Assembly: GCA_001839685.1 (NCBI GenBank)
Contig: MLAK01000594.1
Span: forward strand, 77,445-141,444
Source of the DNA: Tritrichomonas foetus
Lineage: Eukaryota > Parabasalia > Tritrichomonadida > Tritrichomonadidae
Direction of reading: 5' to 3'
DNA: 64,000 nucleotides
Shown: in pieces, positions 51,029 through 60,900 of the stretch
Position numbering within the stretch: the first letter of the stretch is position 1
How the letters are laid out: each line of letters begins with the position of its first letter
Position numbers and translations under genes: made by a program
The notes under the pieces: generated by a model
Told to the model about the DNA's origin: nothing
Databases searched by the model: none
What the model saw: the letters and a program-made list of their open reading frames with translations, nothing else

Positions 51029-51556
51029 ATGTATGGCTCTCGTTTTCAATCAAAGAATTCACGAAATAGAAAGAAGTTGAGGGTTGCTCGCTTCATAACG
51101 AACAAGTTCACTTACTTTGGACAGAATGATTTCATTCAGCCACATATCCCGACAAGAAGCACACGCCACTCAAATGATTCACACAGAAGCTCAAAGTATA
51201 TATATGACGAATCTATCAGTTCCAAGAAAAGCAATAAAGATCAGGATAAAATTTCAGATAAACTATCTTATCAAGAATTTATTGTTGAGAGCAGCGCAAA
51301 TGAAAATTGTCAAGATGAAGATTCTGTAAGTAATGTTAGCCGCAGTGATCAAGCAGACAAAATTCAGGTGACATTGAATGATACAAATCTGACGCATTTT
51401 CAAGTTAAGAGCATTGAGCCGTTGAATTTTGAATCGCAGAATAGGCCATCATTGCAATGTATGTTTCAACACATTCCTAAAAGCTTTGATATTGTTCGTA
51501 GAGGCAACTTACCAGCAATTATATTCACCGGCGAAAGAGTAGAACTTGTTTGGTAA
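51029..51556 (+). CDS. Basic/acidic disordered protein of unknown function, 175 aa
   Basis: Not recognised. The N-terminus is basic (SRFQSKNSRNRKKLRVARF), the middle is Ser/Asp/Glu-rich, and the C-terminal ~45 residues (LQCMFQHIPKSFDIVRRGNLPAIIFTGERVELVW) look ordered, ending in Trp. Such a layout could suit an adaptor that binds through its C-terminus. The ATG at 51029 follows a T-rich CAG sequence. The stop overlaps TAAA. Confidence 0.55.
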   Translation: MYGSRFQSKNSRNRKKLRVARFITNKFTYFGQNDFIQPHIPTRSTRHSNDSHRSSKYIYDESISSKKSNKDQDKISDKLSYQEFIVESSANENCQDEDSVSNVSRSDQADKIQVTLNDTNLTHFQVKSIEPLNFESQNRPSLQCMFQHIPKSFDIVRRGNLPAIIFTGERVELVW

Positions 51557-52795
51557 AAATTATAGTGTTACTGATTTGAAAATATTGTTTTTATTCCTAT
51601 TTTATTTCAAAAAAAAACTTTTTCATATTATTTTTTGAGATTTTCAGATTCATCTCCTCCATATTATTTTTTATATGTATATTTAAGATTATCAATTCCT
51701 TTCACCACCAGAATCTCAATTAAGATTCATCATGATCTTTTGTTCCTTGAAATTTTACGCAACTTCATTCAAATTATAAACTTGCGATGGGTTCACGAAA
51801 TTTTGAGTGATTTTCAATAAAGAATATTCATTACTGGAAAAATTGAGAGTAATAGGTGATAAAGATCATAGAATTATTTTTTGATTAATCAATCTTGCTA
51901 AAATTCTATGATCCAAAAAGAAACAGAAGATTATCTGGAAAATGTCTGAGAATTTTCGTGTAATTTCCAGTGAAATAATATATATATATTATAAAGAACC
52001 ACCTATAACGATATTCTGAATTTCAACTATATTTTGTAAAACTAGTGATGATTTAGACAATAATAATTTTACTTGAAAACCATGAAGTTTTAAAGTCCTC
52101 ATTAATCTACAACATATCAACGTCTAATAAAAGTGTTACGATGAAGTGATTCAGAAAATAATTTTCATCAGCGAATTAAATATAACTTTAATTGGATTTA
52201 TAATGATGGAGTATAACACATATTATTCAAAAATCACGGATTGTTACCGAATATGCTCAAAAACAGCTTCATGATATATTAACGGAAAAATTCGTTGAGA
52301 AAGAACACTACAATGAAATTATATATTATCTCATCATATTATTTCACATGAAATACGTTACATTACATAACCCGCGATTTTTTTTCTTTTTATAATATTT
52401 GCCTTTTTTGTAAAGAAAAAAGCAAAATTCGCACTGATTTTAACCATATTTTCATTCAAAAATACTGGAAAAGCGAAATGGTCGAAGATTTTCTAAACAA
52501 ATTTAAATCTGAAACTTAAGATTCTTCGTGATTTATATGTTGAATGACTGATCAGAACACTCCATTAAATGAAATTCATTTCTCTCTATCATTAACTCTA
52601 TTCATCAGCAGTTTAAGTTTAATTTTTTAGATTCACTTTTTAAACAGAAAACTTTTTATATTCAAAAGATATCTTTTTCAAATTTTGCACCGAAATTGAA
52701 ACTGATGGTGAATTATATATCGGTATTCCCATAACCATATATCAACAGAATACATTTTACATCGGCTATTTAATCATTCAATCAGCCATTTCGAA
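51557..52795. other. Intergenic region, no gene seen
   Basis: About 1.2 kb of AT-rich DNA between two plus-strand genes. A ~60-codon frame without an ATG at about 52220-52400 (IQKSRIVTEYAQKQLHDILTE) looks slightly protein-like, but is too short to support. No RNA gene or repeat array. Confidence 0.45.
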
Positions 52796-55129
52796 ATGGG
52801 AGGAGACATATCTTCTAACTACGATCAAATAACTCCTATTTTTATCGCCGGTGTTTGGAAAGTTCACAGCGCAGTTCATCGTACAACCAGAGAACCAATT
52901 TCATTGTGGCTCCTTGATGAAGATGTATTGCAAAATAAATGCAAAACAAAAGCAGATCGAGAAAAATGCATGGCCAATTATTTGTATTCAATCCAAGAAA
53001 TAAGGAAAGTGCATCACCCTCAAATTTTAAAGATTTCTGAAGTCAACGAAAATCCAAAACAGCTTGCTTTTTCTGCTGAGCCTGTGAACTCATGTTTAAT
53101 TAACGAAGTCAATTTAGAACCAGATGAAGTTGAATACATAGCTTCTCAATTATCATCAGCTTTGTTTTTCTTACATCATAAAGCGAAAATTGCACATTTG
53201 AATATTTCTCCACATTCAATTATTCTCACAAAAAGTTTATCATTAAAATTGTGTGGGTTTGAACATTGCTGTTCGATTACTGGAGATTCATTCAAGGTTT
53301 TCCCTAGATTTGGCGAATGGCAAAACTCTCCCTATTGTCCAGACATCAATTTTACTGCACCAGAAATTGTGACAAATAAAACAATGACACAAAGTTGTGA
53401 CATTTACAGTTTTGGATGCGTTGTTGCAACAATGTATTTAAAAAGACATCTTTTTGCATTTTCGACAACAAGTGAACTGGTTCGTACGCTGAGTGGCAGT
53501 TTTTCGATCGCTCCAGCTGGTGCAAATGAAAGTATGAGAAATCTACTTCGAAATTGCTTGAAAATGAACTCTGATGTTCGACCAAGTATTGATGAAATTG
53601 AAAACAGTGATGCTTTGAAATCACTACAACTGAAAGTATATCATTATTTAGATGCAATTCTCACGAAAAGTCAAGCAGAAAAATTTAATTTTTTCAAATC
53701 CCTTTTACAATCACTGAATATTTTTTCACAAAGGATGCTCAGATTTAAACTTTTACCAATTCTGATGAATGAAACTTTAAGTGATTCTAGGTTTGGACCT
53801 GCTACTCTTCCACTTATTTTCCAAATTGGTGCATTTTTTGATCGTCGTGAATTTTTCAATAGTTTATTATCACCACTCAGCAATTTATTAACAATCACCA
53901 GACCTCCAGAAATGTCTTTGGCAGTTTTTTCAGTAATGCGAATTTTAATTGATCGAGTAGACCAAGAAAAGCATTTAGAAATCCTTTATCCTGTCTATTC
54001 AGCTGCTTTCCAAAGCAATGATCCGCGCCTTCATGCAGCCGCTGTGAATTATTTACCAATGATTATCAAAACATTAAACACGAATGCTTTACGTACTTCA
54101 GTTATTCCAAAATTAAGTGAGTTTCTTACAGTTTCACAAGATCCAACTGTTGTTTCGAGTTGTATTACTGCTTTAAGTGATTGTGTCATGAGGATTGATC
54201 ATGATTCATATGCAGAACTGGTTTTGCCAATGCTAACAGAAGCATGGAAACGCCTAAAGAATGATGGTGTTGGGAATTCTATTTTAGAAGTTATTGAAAA
54301 ACTAGAGCCATCGATGGAAACTAAAATGACTTATATTATTCCTTTGATTTCCAATCTTCTTGCAAACCAAGTCCTTGATCCAATGGTTCAAGTGAAACTT
54401 GTAAATATTGCACAATCAACTTTTGCACAATTGGCCAAAGATAGAGGCCTTGATGATGCAAATTTTGTTCCTCTAAATAACCAACAATTACCATCAAAAC
54501 AAGAGAATAAAAATGCTTTAGAGCAAATCGATAATTATTCGATTGATATTCCCAAAACAGCTCCACAAAATAGACCGAAACAAGCCCAAGCTGCTGCAAT
54601 TCTTCAGCAACAGCAACAACAACAATCACAATCAAGCAATATAATGCAACCAAAACAGTCATTTAAAAAGCCAATCGAACAACCATCTAATCAAATTAGC
54701 GGGAAAGACCAACAACAGTCAATTCCATCATGGAGTGTCAAAAACAGACGCCCAGAAATTTTGCCAAAGCAAGAAGCAACACCAAATATTCCACCACCAC
54801 CTCCACAACCTCCTTTACAACAACAAAAAACCTCACAAGAAGGAAATTCACCCAGCCAAATACCATCAAAGCCAAAACTAAAGACTAGAAACTCTCCACA
54901 GCAACAAATTCATCAACAGCTAGTTCAAAATATGAAACAAAAAAGTGATACTGATGATTTCTGGGGTGATGGAAAAAGAATGGAAGACGATGAAATTGAT
55001 ACAGCCATCGTCGAAGGGATTTTGGGTGAAAGTGAAACTTCTTCTCGACCACCTTTGAAAGGACCAGGATACAACATGAGTGGAAACAAGTTCCAACCAG
55101 GAAGAAAAATGAGATACTACAACACTTAA
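52796..55129 (+). CDS. SCYL2-like pseudokinase with HEAT repeats, 777 aa
   Basis: A kinase-like fold spans ~15-280 but lacks catalytic residues: the VAIK lysine is absent (ISLWLLDEDV), HRD is HLN (IAHLNISPHSI) and DFG is GFE (LCGFEHC). The later APEIV and DIYSFGCVV motifs are kept, the pattern of SCY1-like proteins. Helical HEAT-type repeats follow at ~290-560 (RPPEMSLAVFSVMRILIDRV; DPRLHAAAVNYLPMIIKTL; DPTVVSSCITALSDCVMRI), then a Gln/Pro-rich disordered tail. This is the SCYL2/CVAK104 order; those proteins bind clathrin and its adaptors in Golgi-endosome traffic. MGGDISS offers a possible myristoylation site. The start is the first ATG. Confidence 0.8.
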   Translation: MGGDISSNYDQITPIFIAGVWKVHSAVHRTTREPISLWLLDEDVLQNKCKTKADREKCMANYLYSIQEIRKVHHPQILKISEVNENPKQLAFSAEPVNSCLINEVNLEPDEVEYIASQLSSALFFLHHKAKIAHLNISPHSIILTKSLSLKLCGFEHCCSITGDSFKVFPRFGEWQNSPYCPDINFTAPEIVTNKTMTQSCDIYSFGCVVATMYLKRHLFAFSTTSELVRTLSGSFSIAPAGANESMRNLLRNCLKMNSDVRPSIDEIENSDALKSLQLKVYHYLDAILTKSQAEKFNFFKSLLQSLNIFSQRMLRFKLLPILMNETLSDSRFGPATLPLIFQIGAFFDRREFFNSLLSPLSNLLTITRPPEMSLAVFSVMRILIDRVDQEKHLEILYPVYSAAFQSNDPRLHAAAVNYLPMIIKTLNTNALRTSVIPKLSEFLTVSQDPTVVSSCITALSDCVMRIDHDSYAELVLPMLTEAWKRLKNDGVGNSILEVIEKLEPSMETKMTYIIPLISNLLANQVLDPMVQVKLVNIAQSTFAQLAKDRGLDDANFVPLNNQQLPSKQENKNALEQIDNYSIDIPKTAPQNRPKQAQAAAILQQQQQQQSQSSNIMQPKQSFKKPIEQPSNQISGKDQQQSIPSWSVKNRRPEILPKQEATPNIPPPPPQPPLQQQKTSQEGNSPSQIPSKPKLKTRNSPQQQIHQQLVQNMKQKSDTDDFWGDGKRMEDDEIDTAIVEGILGESETSSRPPLKGPGYNMSGNKFQPGRKMRYYNT

Positions 55130-56012
55130 TTCCATTTTTTGTGAAATCTCATTTTTTTCTATTTGTAAGCTAGATTTTAATAGAATAAAATGTATTTTAT
55201 ATTTATATTTGCCATGTTTTATTTCCTCTGAAGCCAAGCATTATTTCCTTTTTTCTTATAGAGATCCCTTAATCATTCTAAGTCAAAGCAATTTTTTGTT
55301 CAATTGTAATTTATATTCAGAAATCCACATAAGTGATAGTTACTATTTTGGATGAAAATAAAAAAGCTTTTGTATCGATTTATTCTTTCCAATTTATTGT
55401 GGTAAAATTTTTTATTATCCAAGAAAATATTTATTGTATCTTATGGTATTTCATCGAAAGTATCATTGGATCAGAGTTTCCCGTATAATGATAGATAAAA
55501 AAATTTTCTTTGAAAATATAAATTCTCAATATGTCACTTTTTGAGTTGAAGTTTATTTGAATTTGAAAATAACAAATCAAAAAGTGATTTACGAAAAAAT
55601 AGTATTCTCAATATGTAGCTTTTTGAGTGGTGATTTTCAAAAATTCAAACAAACTTCAACTCAAAAAGTGATTTAAGATAACTCGCAAATTTTTCTTAAG
55701 AAATGTTTTAGGTTGGGGAACTTTTTCAATTGGATTATCAAATATGTCTCAATTTACACCATCATGATGCAGGACACTATGCATTGGATTCTAATTGAGC
55801 GATCATTTATTCTTGTGAAATTTTGAGATTCGAACAATCATCGTTTTTATATTTGTATAAATTCAATATAAATTTTCTGAAATACATATTTGAATACATA
55901 AATTTGTATACTTTATATTTTCATTTTGGATTTTGAATTGTGAATCGATCAATATCATTGAATTAATCTAATTTGACATCACATCATTTTTTATTAAAAC
56001 ACAAAATTCTCA
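55130..56012. other. Intergenic region with a long hairpin
   Basis: About 880 AT-rich bases without an ORF of note. It contains the inverted and direct repeats at 55521-55671 listed separately. Confidence 0.5.
55521..55671. repeat. Long inverted repeat with nested direct repeats
   Basis: The arm 55534-55569 (TCACTTTTTGAGTTGAAGTT...) is almost fully complementary to 55634-55671 (...AACTTCAACTCAAAAAGTGA), with a 2-base insertion and one or two mismatches. The loop holds a second partial copy: TTCTCAATATGT(CA/AG)CTTTTTGAGT occurs at about 55523 and 55605, and CAAAAAGTGATTTA at about 55578 and 55662. The pattern suggests an inverted duplication, such as a small foldback element. Confidence 0.6.
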
Positions 56013-56579
56013 ATGAGCCTTAAAGTTAAGATTATCGAAGGTGTTGACATTCCAAAGATGGATGTAGTTGGTCACAGTGATCCATTCTGCATGGTTCAAA
56101 TGTCGAGTAGTCCAAATATTTTCCGAACAAAAGTTATCAACAATACGGCAAAACCAGTCTGGAATGAAGAATTCACTTTACCAGTTGCTAATAGGGACAC
56201 TGATGTTCTCCACATCTTACTCAAAGACCACGACGAAGTCAGCTCAGATGATGCAATTGGCAGAATTCAAATTCCTTTGACTTCACTCAAAGCAAACGAT
56301 ACGGTTGAACAATGGTATAAACTCGAACCAGCGCTCAAGAAAGACTCGGCTGGATCAATTCGTGTTGCCTGCACACTAATTTGCGACAAAGATGGAAAGA
56401 AAGACAAGAAAGATAAGAAGGACAAGGATGAAAAGAAAGACAAGAAAGATAAGAAGGACAAGGATGAAAAGAAAGACAAAAAAGATAAAAAGGACAAGGA
56501 TGAAAAGAAGGATAAAAAAGATAAGAAAGATAAAAAAGATAAAGATGAGAAGAAAGACAAGAAAGATAAAAAGAAATAA
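56013..56579 (+). CDS. C2-domain protein with Lys/Asp repeat tail, 188 aa
   Basis: A single C2 domain fills residues 1-~125. All five Ca2+-ligand Asp positions are present: D17 and D23 in loop 1 (PKMDVVGHSDPF), and D72, D74 and D80 in loop 3 (KDHDEVSSDD). The domain should bind acidic membranes when calcium rises. From ~127 the tail is a tandem repeat of a 12-residue unit built from KKDKKDKKDKDE, about four to five copies, with a matching 36-bp DNA repeat (~56395-56575). The highly charged tail may bind acidic surfaces or nucleic acid. Similar C2 plus Lys-rich tail proteins are common in trichomonads. The stop overlaps TAAA. Confidence 0.85.
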   Translation: MSLKVKIIEGVDIPKMDVVGHSDPFCMVQMSSSPNIFRTKVINNTAKPVWNEEFTLPVANRDTDVLHILLKDHDEVSSDDAIGRIQIPLTSLKANDTVEQWYKLEPALKKDSAGSIRVACTLICDKDGKKDKKDKKDKDEKKDKKDKKDKDEKKDKKDKKDKDEKKDKKDKKDKKDKDEKKDKKDKKK

Positions 56580-56864
56580 ACTTATTTAAATACGACTCAC
56601 TTTATTTTTGTGTTTGTTTTGTTGTTTGTAGAAGTTTTTTGTCTTATTTATTCATCTTGTTTGGTAATCATTTCATTTTCAGCCACTCATTACTATGATG
56701 GAGATTTCTTATCAGGTATTCACTAAGTAACTCACTTGTAAAGGGAAAAGACAAAGTGAATAATAATAAAATGAAAGTTCAAGAAATCATAAATTGGAAA
56801 GAAAATAATATTTATTTCTCATCAAATAAATTTATAACAGAATTTCAAAATCTAGTAGAATATC

Positions 56865-59800
56865 TTATTGGTATGATTTAGCAATTTCAAGAATCGCCTT
56901 TCTCATTTCATTCAGAGTCATTGGTTCCTTAAAACTATCCAAGAATTTCATTTTAATTTCTTCAAAGGAAGAAAAGAGGACGTAGAATTCATCAACTGTA
57001 AAAGTAACTGGCTCTCCAAACTCATCGCTCTCCATTCTTTTTTGAATTTGATCAATGAAGTATTTCAAAATTAATGATTTTTCTTCTTTCTTCAAATTCT
57101 TAACTATTTCCTTTACAATTTCATCTTCATTTAAAAATTCACCAGAAAAGTTCATTGCCGCCCTTTTTCGAATAATTGGAACATCATTTGTAATTAAATA
57201 AAGAAGAGAAACAGGGGACTTTCCAACAAGCAAATGTGAAATTGTTGATATTGAATGATGTAAAGAAACCTGTGAAAAATCTGAAGAAATTTCATTAATA
57301 TCATTTAAAATTTCATCAATTGAAGGATCAACGACAAAATTAAGTAATTGAATAAATAGTCCTTTTAATTCCACAGTTTTTGATGCTCTAAAGCATTCAC
57401 AGATCGTGTGAAGTTTGGAATTATCGATATAATTCAAAGGAAGTGTTCGAATTAAAAATTTAAGTCCTTCAGTCTGATACGTAATGTTAACTTCGCCTTC
57501 TTTCTTCAAAACGTCATCAAGAATCCTTCTTTGAACCTCTTCAGGTGCGCTTTTTTCTTCCCAATTCTTCAAAGTCAAACAAAGTCTTGCTAATTTATGA
57601 CTTATAACTTTTTCGTTACTCAAATCATTATTAGAATCATTAGTGCAGTTAGTATTAATGTTTATGTTGAAGTCAAATTCAGGTGGGAAAAGAAGTGGGT
57701 AAGCCTTCTTGAGGCATGGATCAGGATGGAATGTTTTGGAATTAGATATTTGTTTGAAAATTGCCAAAAAGTGTTTTTCGTTCATATCTTTTGCTTCAAT
57801 TTGAAAGTCATCAATGTTTTTATCTATAGAAATTACATTCAGTAAAGCTCGTGCTGCAGTTCTTCGAATACGGGAAGACTTTGAACTTTTATGTTTCAAA
57901 ATCAATGAAGGAAATTGGGAATCTCCTGCATCTCTAGGGAATAAAGTAAACAAAACCAGAGCCAAATAAATACAATGTGGAACATCACTATTTAAAGCGT
58001 CTGTGAGTACTTTTCTAGAATTTTGGACTTTTGAAAGAAATGCTGTACGAGAAAAGTTTCGAAAAACAGATTCTTTGAGATAAAATGTCCAAATTTTCTT
58101 AAGGAGAGAATTATAACTCAAATCAACAGCAGAAACCACATCCCATTCATTTGGGAATCTTTGACAACATGAAAAAATTGTTTGGAAAAGATCACCAAAG
58201 AATTTCTCAGGACAATTATTTTCTTTCACAATTAAATTCAAAGTATTCAATGCATTTGCAGCTTCATTTGCATTTTCAGAGGTTGTGCAAACTTTCATAA
58301 GAGCACCTGTTAACTCATCGAAAATTTCATTATTACCTTTAATTAAAGCAACTGAAATGAAAGGAAGTCCAGCACTGCGACGCATTTGAGCCATATCAAA
58401 GCCTGCCATAACACTAACAAGTTTTGATGAATATTCAATCGGCTTATTATTTGATTTAAATTTGGTTTTCAGTTTGTTGATAAGTTGAGCAAGATAAGGA
58501 TAGCATTTTGAAACAAGACCAGATTTTCGGGTGTTAATTAGTGAGTTAAAAATATGATCGGATGAATGTTCAATTGTTTCTTGAGAAACGTTTAATTTAA
58601 TACAGAGTTGACAAATGATATGGAAAATTTCACCGACGATTTCCCATTCATTAATTGAATCGATATCAATTTTGAGTAAATCGTTTAAATGGGATTCATT
58701 AAGCTTTAACACAATGCTATCATTTTGATTAATTTGATCCAAAAGAATACCAAATTGTTGAAGTGATTTTAAATCGTTAACTTTTGGTAATTCCGAAATT
58801 TCAATTTTTTCCTCACTGCTTGTATCTGATTGACTATTTGTTAGTAATAACGGCTCTTTTAAATATTTGGATGCAGAAACAGCAGACTTCTTTAATGAAA
58901 CACTTCCATCTTTAAGAATTGAAGAAAGATTCAGTCTAACTTGTGGTGATATTTCATTAAAGCGTTTCCAGATGCTTTCAAGCATCAAAATTGCGTTTTG
59001 CCTCAAATTTGAGTTATTTGACGGCAGCAAAAATAAAGAAATCTTTTCATTTAATAAATTAATGAATTGCTCTCTGTTGATTAACTTCAAATATTTCTTC
59101 GCTGTTAAATTTTGAATTAAATCTTCAAATAATTTTAATAATTTTGATTGATGTTCAAGTGAATCTATGGCCATCAAAGAAGGAATTGATTCCACAAACA
59201 AAGCTGCATCTTCATCATTTTTGGGAAAACCAGCTGCGTTGAATGCAGCAACACATTTAATTCGTAAATCAAAATTGAATGATTTTCGTGCATTAATGAG
59301 GTCATTTTCAGTGACTGCTGATGCAAAAATTTTTGGATTTGCAATTGCAGCATCAAATTTGATTAAATATGAGTTATTTCGTTGAACACAAAGTGTGGCA
59401 AGCTTTGGACACGCGGCAAAAATTGTTGAAAATGAAATCAATGGTTTTGTCAAATCCAACTTCGAAGTAATCTGACTGATTACATTTTCAAATAAGTCTA
59501 AGTTAGTGATTTCACTCATGCATTTTGTAACGAGTGATTTTAATTGTGGGTCTTGGGCCCCATTAATTAATTCATTAAATAATTCTTTATTTCCAACTTT
59601 AACTAAATATGGAAATGTAAATCTTTTTAGTCTTGAATACCAAGGGAGCATTACAATATGTGGTGTAAACTTTTCAACAACTAAATTTGAATCAATTTCC
59701 AAAAACTTGTCAAAACATTTCATTAGTGCAAGTCTGACCTCATCATATGAAGTATCATAGTCTCTAAGAATGAAATGAATAAATTGGTCAAGCTCATTTA

Positions 59801-60719
59801 TTCCAAGAACATGCAAAAATGATGTATAAGTACATTCAAAAGCTCTTTGATCAGATGATTCTTTCAAAAATTGATTGATTTTCTGAAGAAGTGTTTGAGT
59901 AAGTTTCTCGTTTTGAATAGAAAGTGCAAAATAGCTCTGAAGTAATAAAAATTGTTCAGGTTTCATTGAAACAGCAAATAGAATTGAGGTGTTTTGTCTT
60001 AATTGAATTAATTCGTCTTTTGTGAAGCAATTTTTGAGACAATTTATTGCTATTTCAAAGGATTTTGAAAGTTGGGAAATTGAAACATCTTTTTGGTCAG
60101 CCATTTTAATAAAATAAGTTGCAAAAATTGTTTGAACTTTTCGATGATTGAAAGCATCATCAACATATTGAATTAATTCTTGTGGAATTTCAAAAGGATG
60201 ATCTTTGAAATGTTGAAGATAAAGGTCAATTAAATTCAGTAAATCGTCAAATATTATTGATGGAAATGAATATAAATATTTTGTGATTATAAACAAAAAA
60301 TCTGTTTCATGGTCATTAAAAATTGATTCTGGTGAAATATGAGAGTAATTTATAAATGCGCAAATATTTGGGATATCGGATTTCCAAAATGAAGAAGGAA
60401 TTAATGAGTCGGCGAGGGAATGAAATGCCATTAGAAATCCTTGAGCTTCAAGCTGTTTAACAATTTGTTTGATTAAACATTGTGAAAAATATGGCGAATC
60501 GGAATTAAATAACAGAGTTGAAAATTCGCAGATTGCAGATTTAACATCTTCATCAATAATATTTCGAATAAGCGCAGCTGCTTTCTTTTTCGACTTTCCA
60601 CTTAAGATAGGCTCGGATTTGATGAGTTGATTTAATGCTTTCATTTGAATGAAATGTGATATGAAATATTCGGGTATTTGAATTTTAATTTGGCCGACCA
60701 GAAAGGTAAGAGCAATCAT
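56865..60719 (-). CDS. THADA/Trm732-like protein (DUF2428), 1284 aa
   Basis: A long helical solenoid. Around residues ~770-870 it carries the THADA/Trm732 (DUF2428) signature: MRRSAGLPFISVALIKGNNE, then ANALNTLNLIVKENNCPEKFFGDLFQ and NEWDVVSAVDLSYNSLLKKIW, matching RRSAGLP, HALNILR..F.D and W.VRN.A..LF of the family. Yeast Trm732 works with the Trm7 methyltransferase to add 2'-O-methyl at position 32 of tRNA anticodon loops; THADA is its animal relative. Length fits the yeast protein (about 1400) better than human THADA (about 1950). The start could be the ATG at 60719 or the in-frame one at 60644 (MKALNQLIKSEP). A Trm7 partner is not in this window. Confidence 0.65.
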   Translation of the reverse strand: MIALTFLVGQIKIQIPEYFISHFIQMKALNQLIKSEPILSGKSKKKAAALIRNIIDEDVKSAICEFSTLLFNSDSPYFSQCLIKQIVKQLEAQGFLMAFHSLADSLIPSSFWKSDIPNICAFINYSHISPESIFNDHETDFLFIITKYLYSFPSIIFDDLLNLIDLYLQHFKDHPFEIPQELIQYVDDAFNHRKVQTIFATYFIKMADQKDVSISQLSKSFEIAINCLKNCFTKDELIQLRQNTSILFAVSMKPEQFLLLQSYFALSIQNEKLTQTLLQKINQFLKESSDQRAFECTYTSFLHVLGINELDQFIHFILRDYDTSYDEVRLALMKCFDKFLEIDSNLVVEKFTPHIVMLPWYSRLKRFTFPYLVKVGNKELFNELINGAQDPQLKSLVTKCMSEITNLDLFENVISQITSKLDLTKPLISFSTIFAACPKLATLCVQRNNSYLIKFDAAIANPKIFASAVTENDLINARKSFNFDLRIKCVAAFNAAGFPKNDEDAALFVESIPSLMAIDSLEHQSKLLKLFEDLIQNLTAKKYLKLINREQFINLLNEKISLFLLPSNNSNLRQNAILMLESIWKRFNEISPQVRLNLSSILKDGSVSLKKSAVSASKYLKEPLLLTNSQSDTSSEEKIEISELPKVNDLKSLQQFGILLDQINQNDSIVLKLNESHLNDLLKIDIDSINEWEIVGEIFHIICQLCIKLNVSQETIEHSSDHIFNSLINTRKSGLVSKCYPYLAQLINKLKTKFKSNNKPIEYSSKLVSVMAGFDMAQMRRSAGLPFISVALIKGNNEIFDELTGALMKVCTTSENANEAANALNTLNLIVKENNCPEKFFGDLFQTIFSCCQRFPNEWDVVSAVDLSYNSLLKKIWTFYLKESVFRNFSRTAFLSKVQNSRKVLTDALNSDVPHCIYLALVLFTLFPRDAGDSQFPSLILKHKSSKSSRIRRTAARALLNVISIDKNIDDFQIEAKDMNEKHFLAIFKQISNSKTFHPDPCLKKAYPLLFPPEFDFNININTNCTNDSNNDLSNEKVISHKLARLCLTLKNWEEKSAPEEVQRRILDDVLKKEGEVNITYQTEGLKFLIRTLPLNYIDNSKLHTICECFRASKTVELKGLFIQLLNFVVDPSIDEILNDINEISSDFSQVSLHHSISTISHLLVGKSPVSLLYLITNDVPIIRKRAAMNFSGEFLNEDEIVKEIVKNLKKEEKSLILKYFIDQIQKRMESDEFGEPVTFTVDEFYVLFSSFEEIKMKFLDSFKEPMTLNEMRKAILEIAKSYQ

Positions 60720-60900
60720 ACTCTCTAATCTTCAATAAACTTGAATTTTAAAGCAATCCTTAATTAATAAATTCTCTTTAGCTATTTGATAATAAAGATG
60801 TGGAGTATATCTAGACGCTTTATTATATATAACATGCCATCACAATTACAATTAAATAAATGGTGGAAAATTATTGAGAGATAGACCAATTTTATTAGAA

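Noticed and set aside
52220..52400. About 60 protein-like codons without an ATG
   Set aside because: Too short and no homology recognised; chance cannot be excluded.
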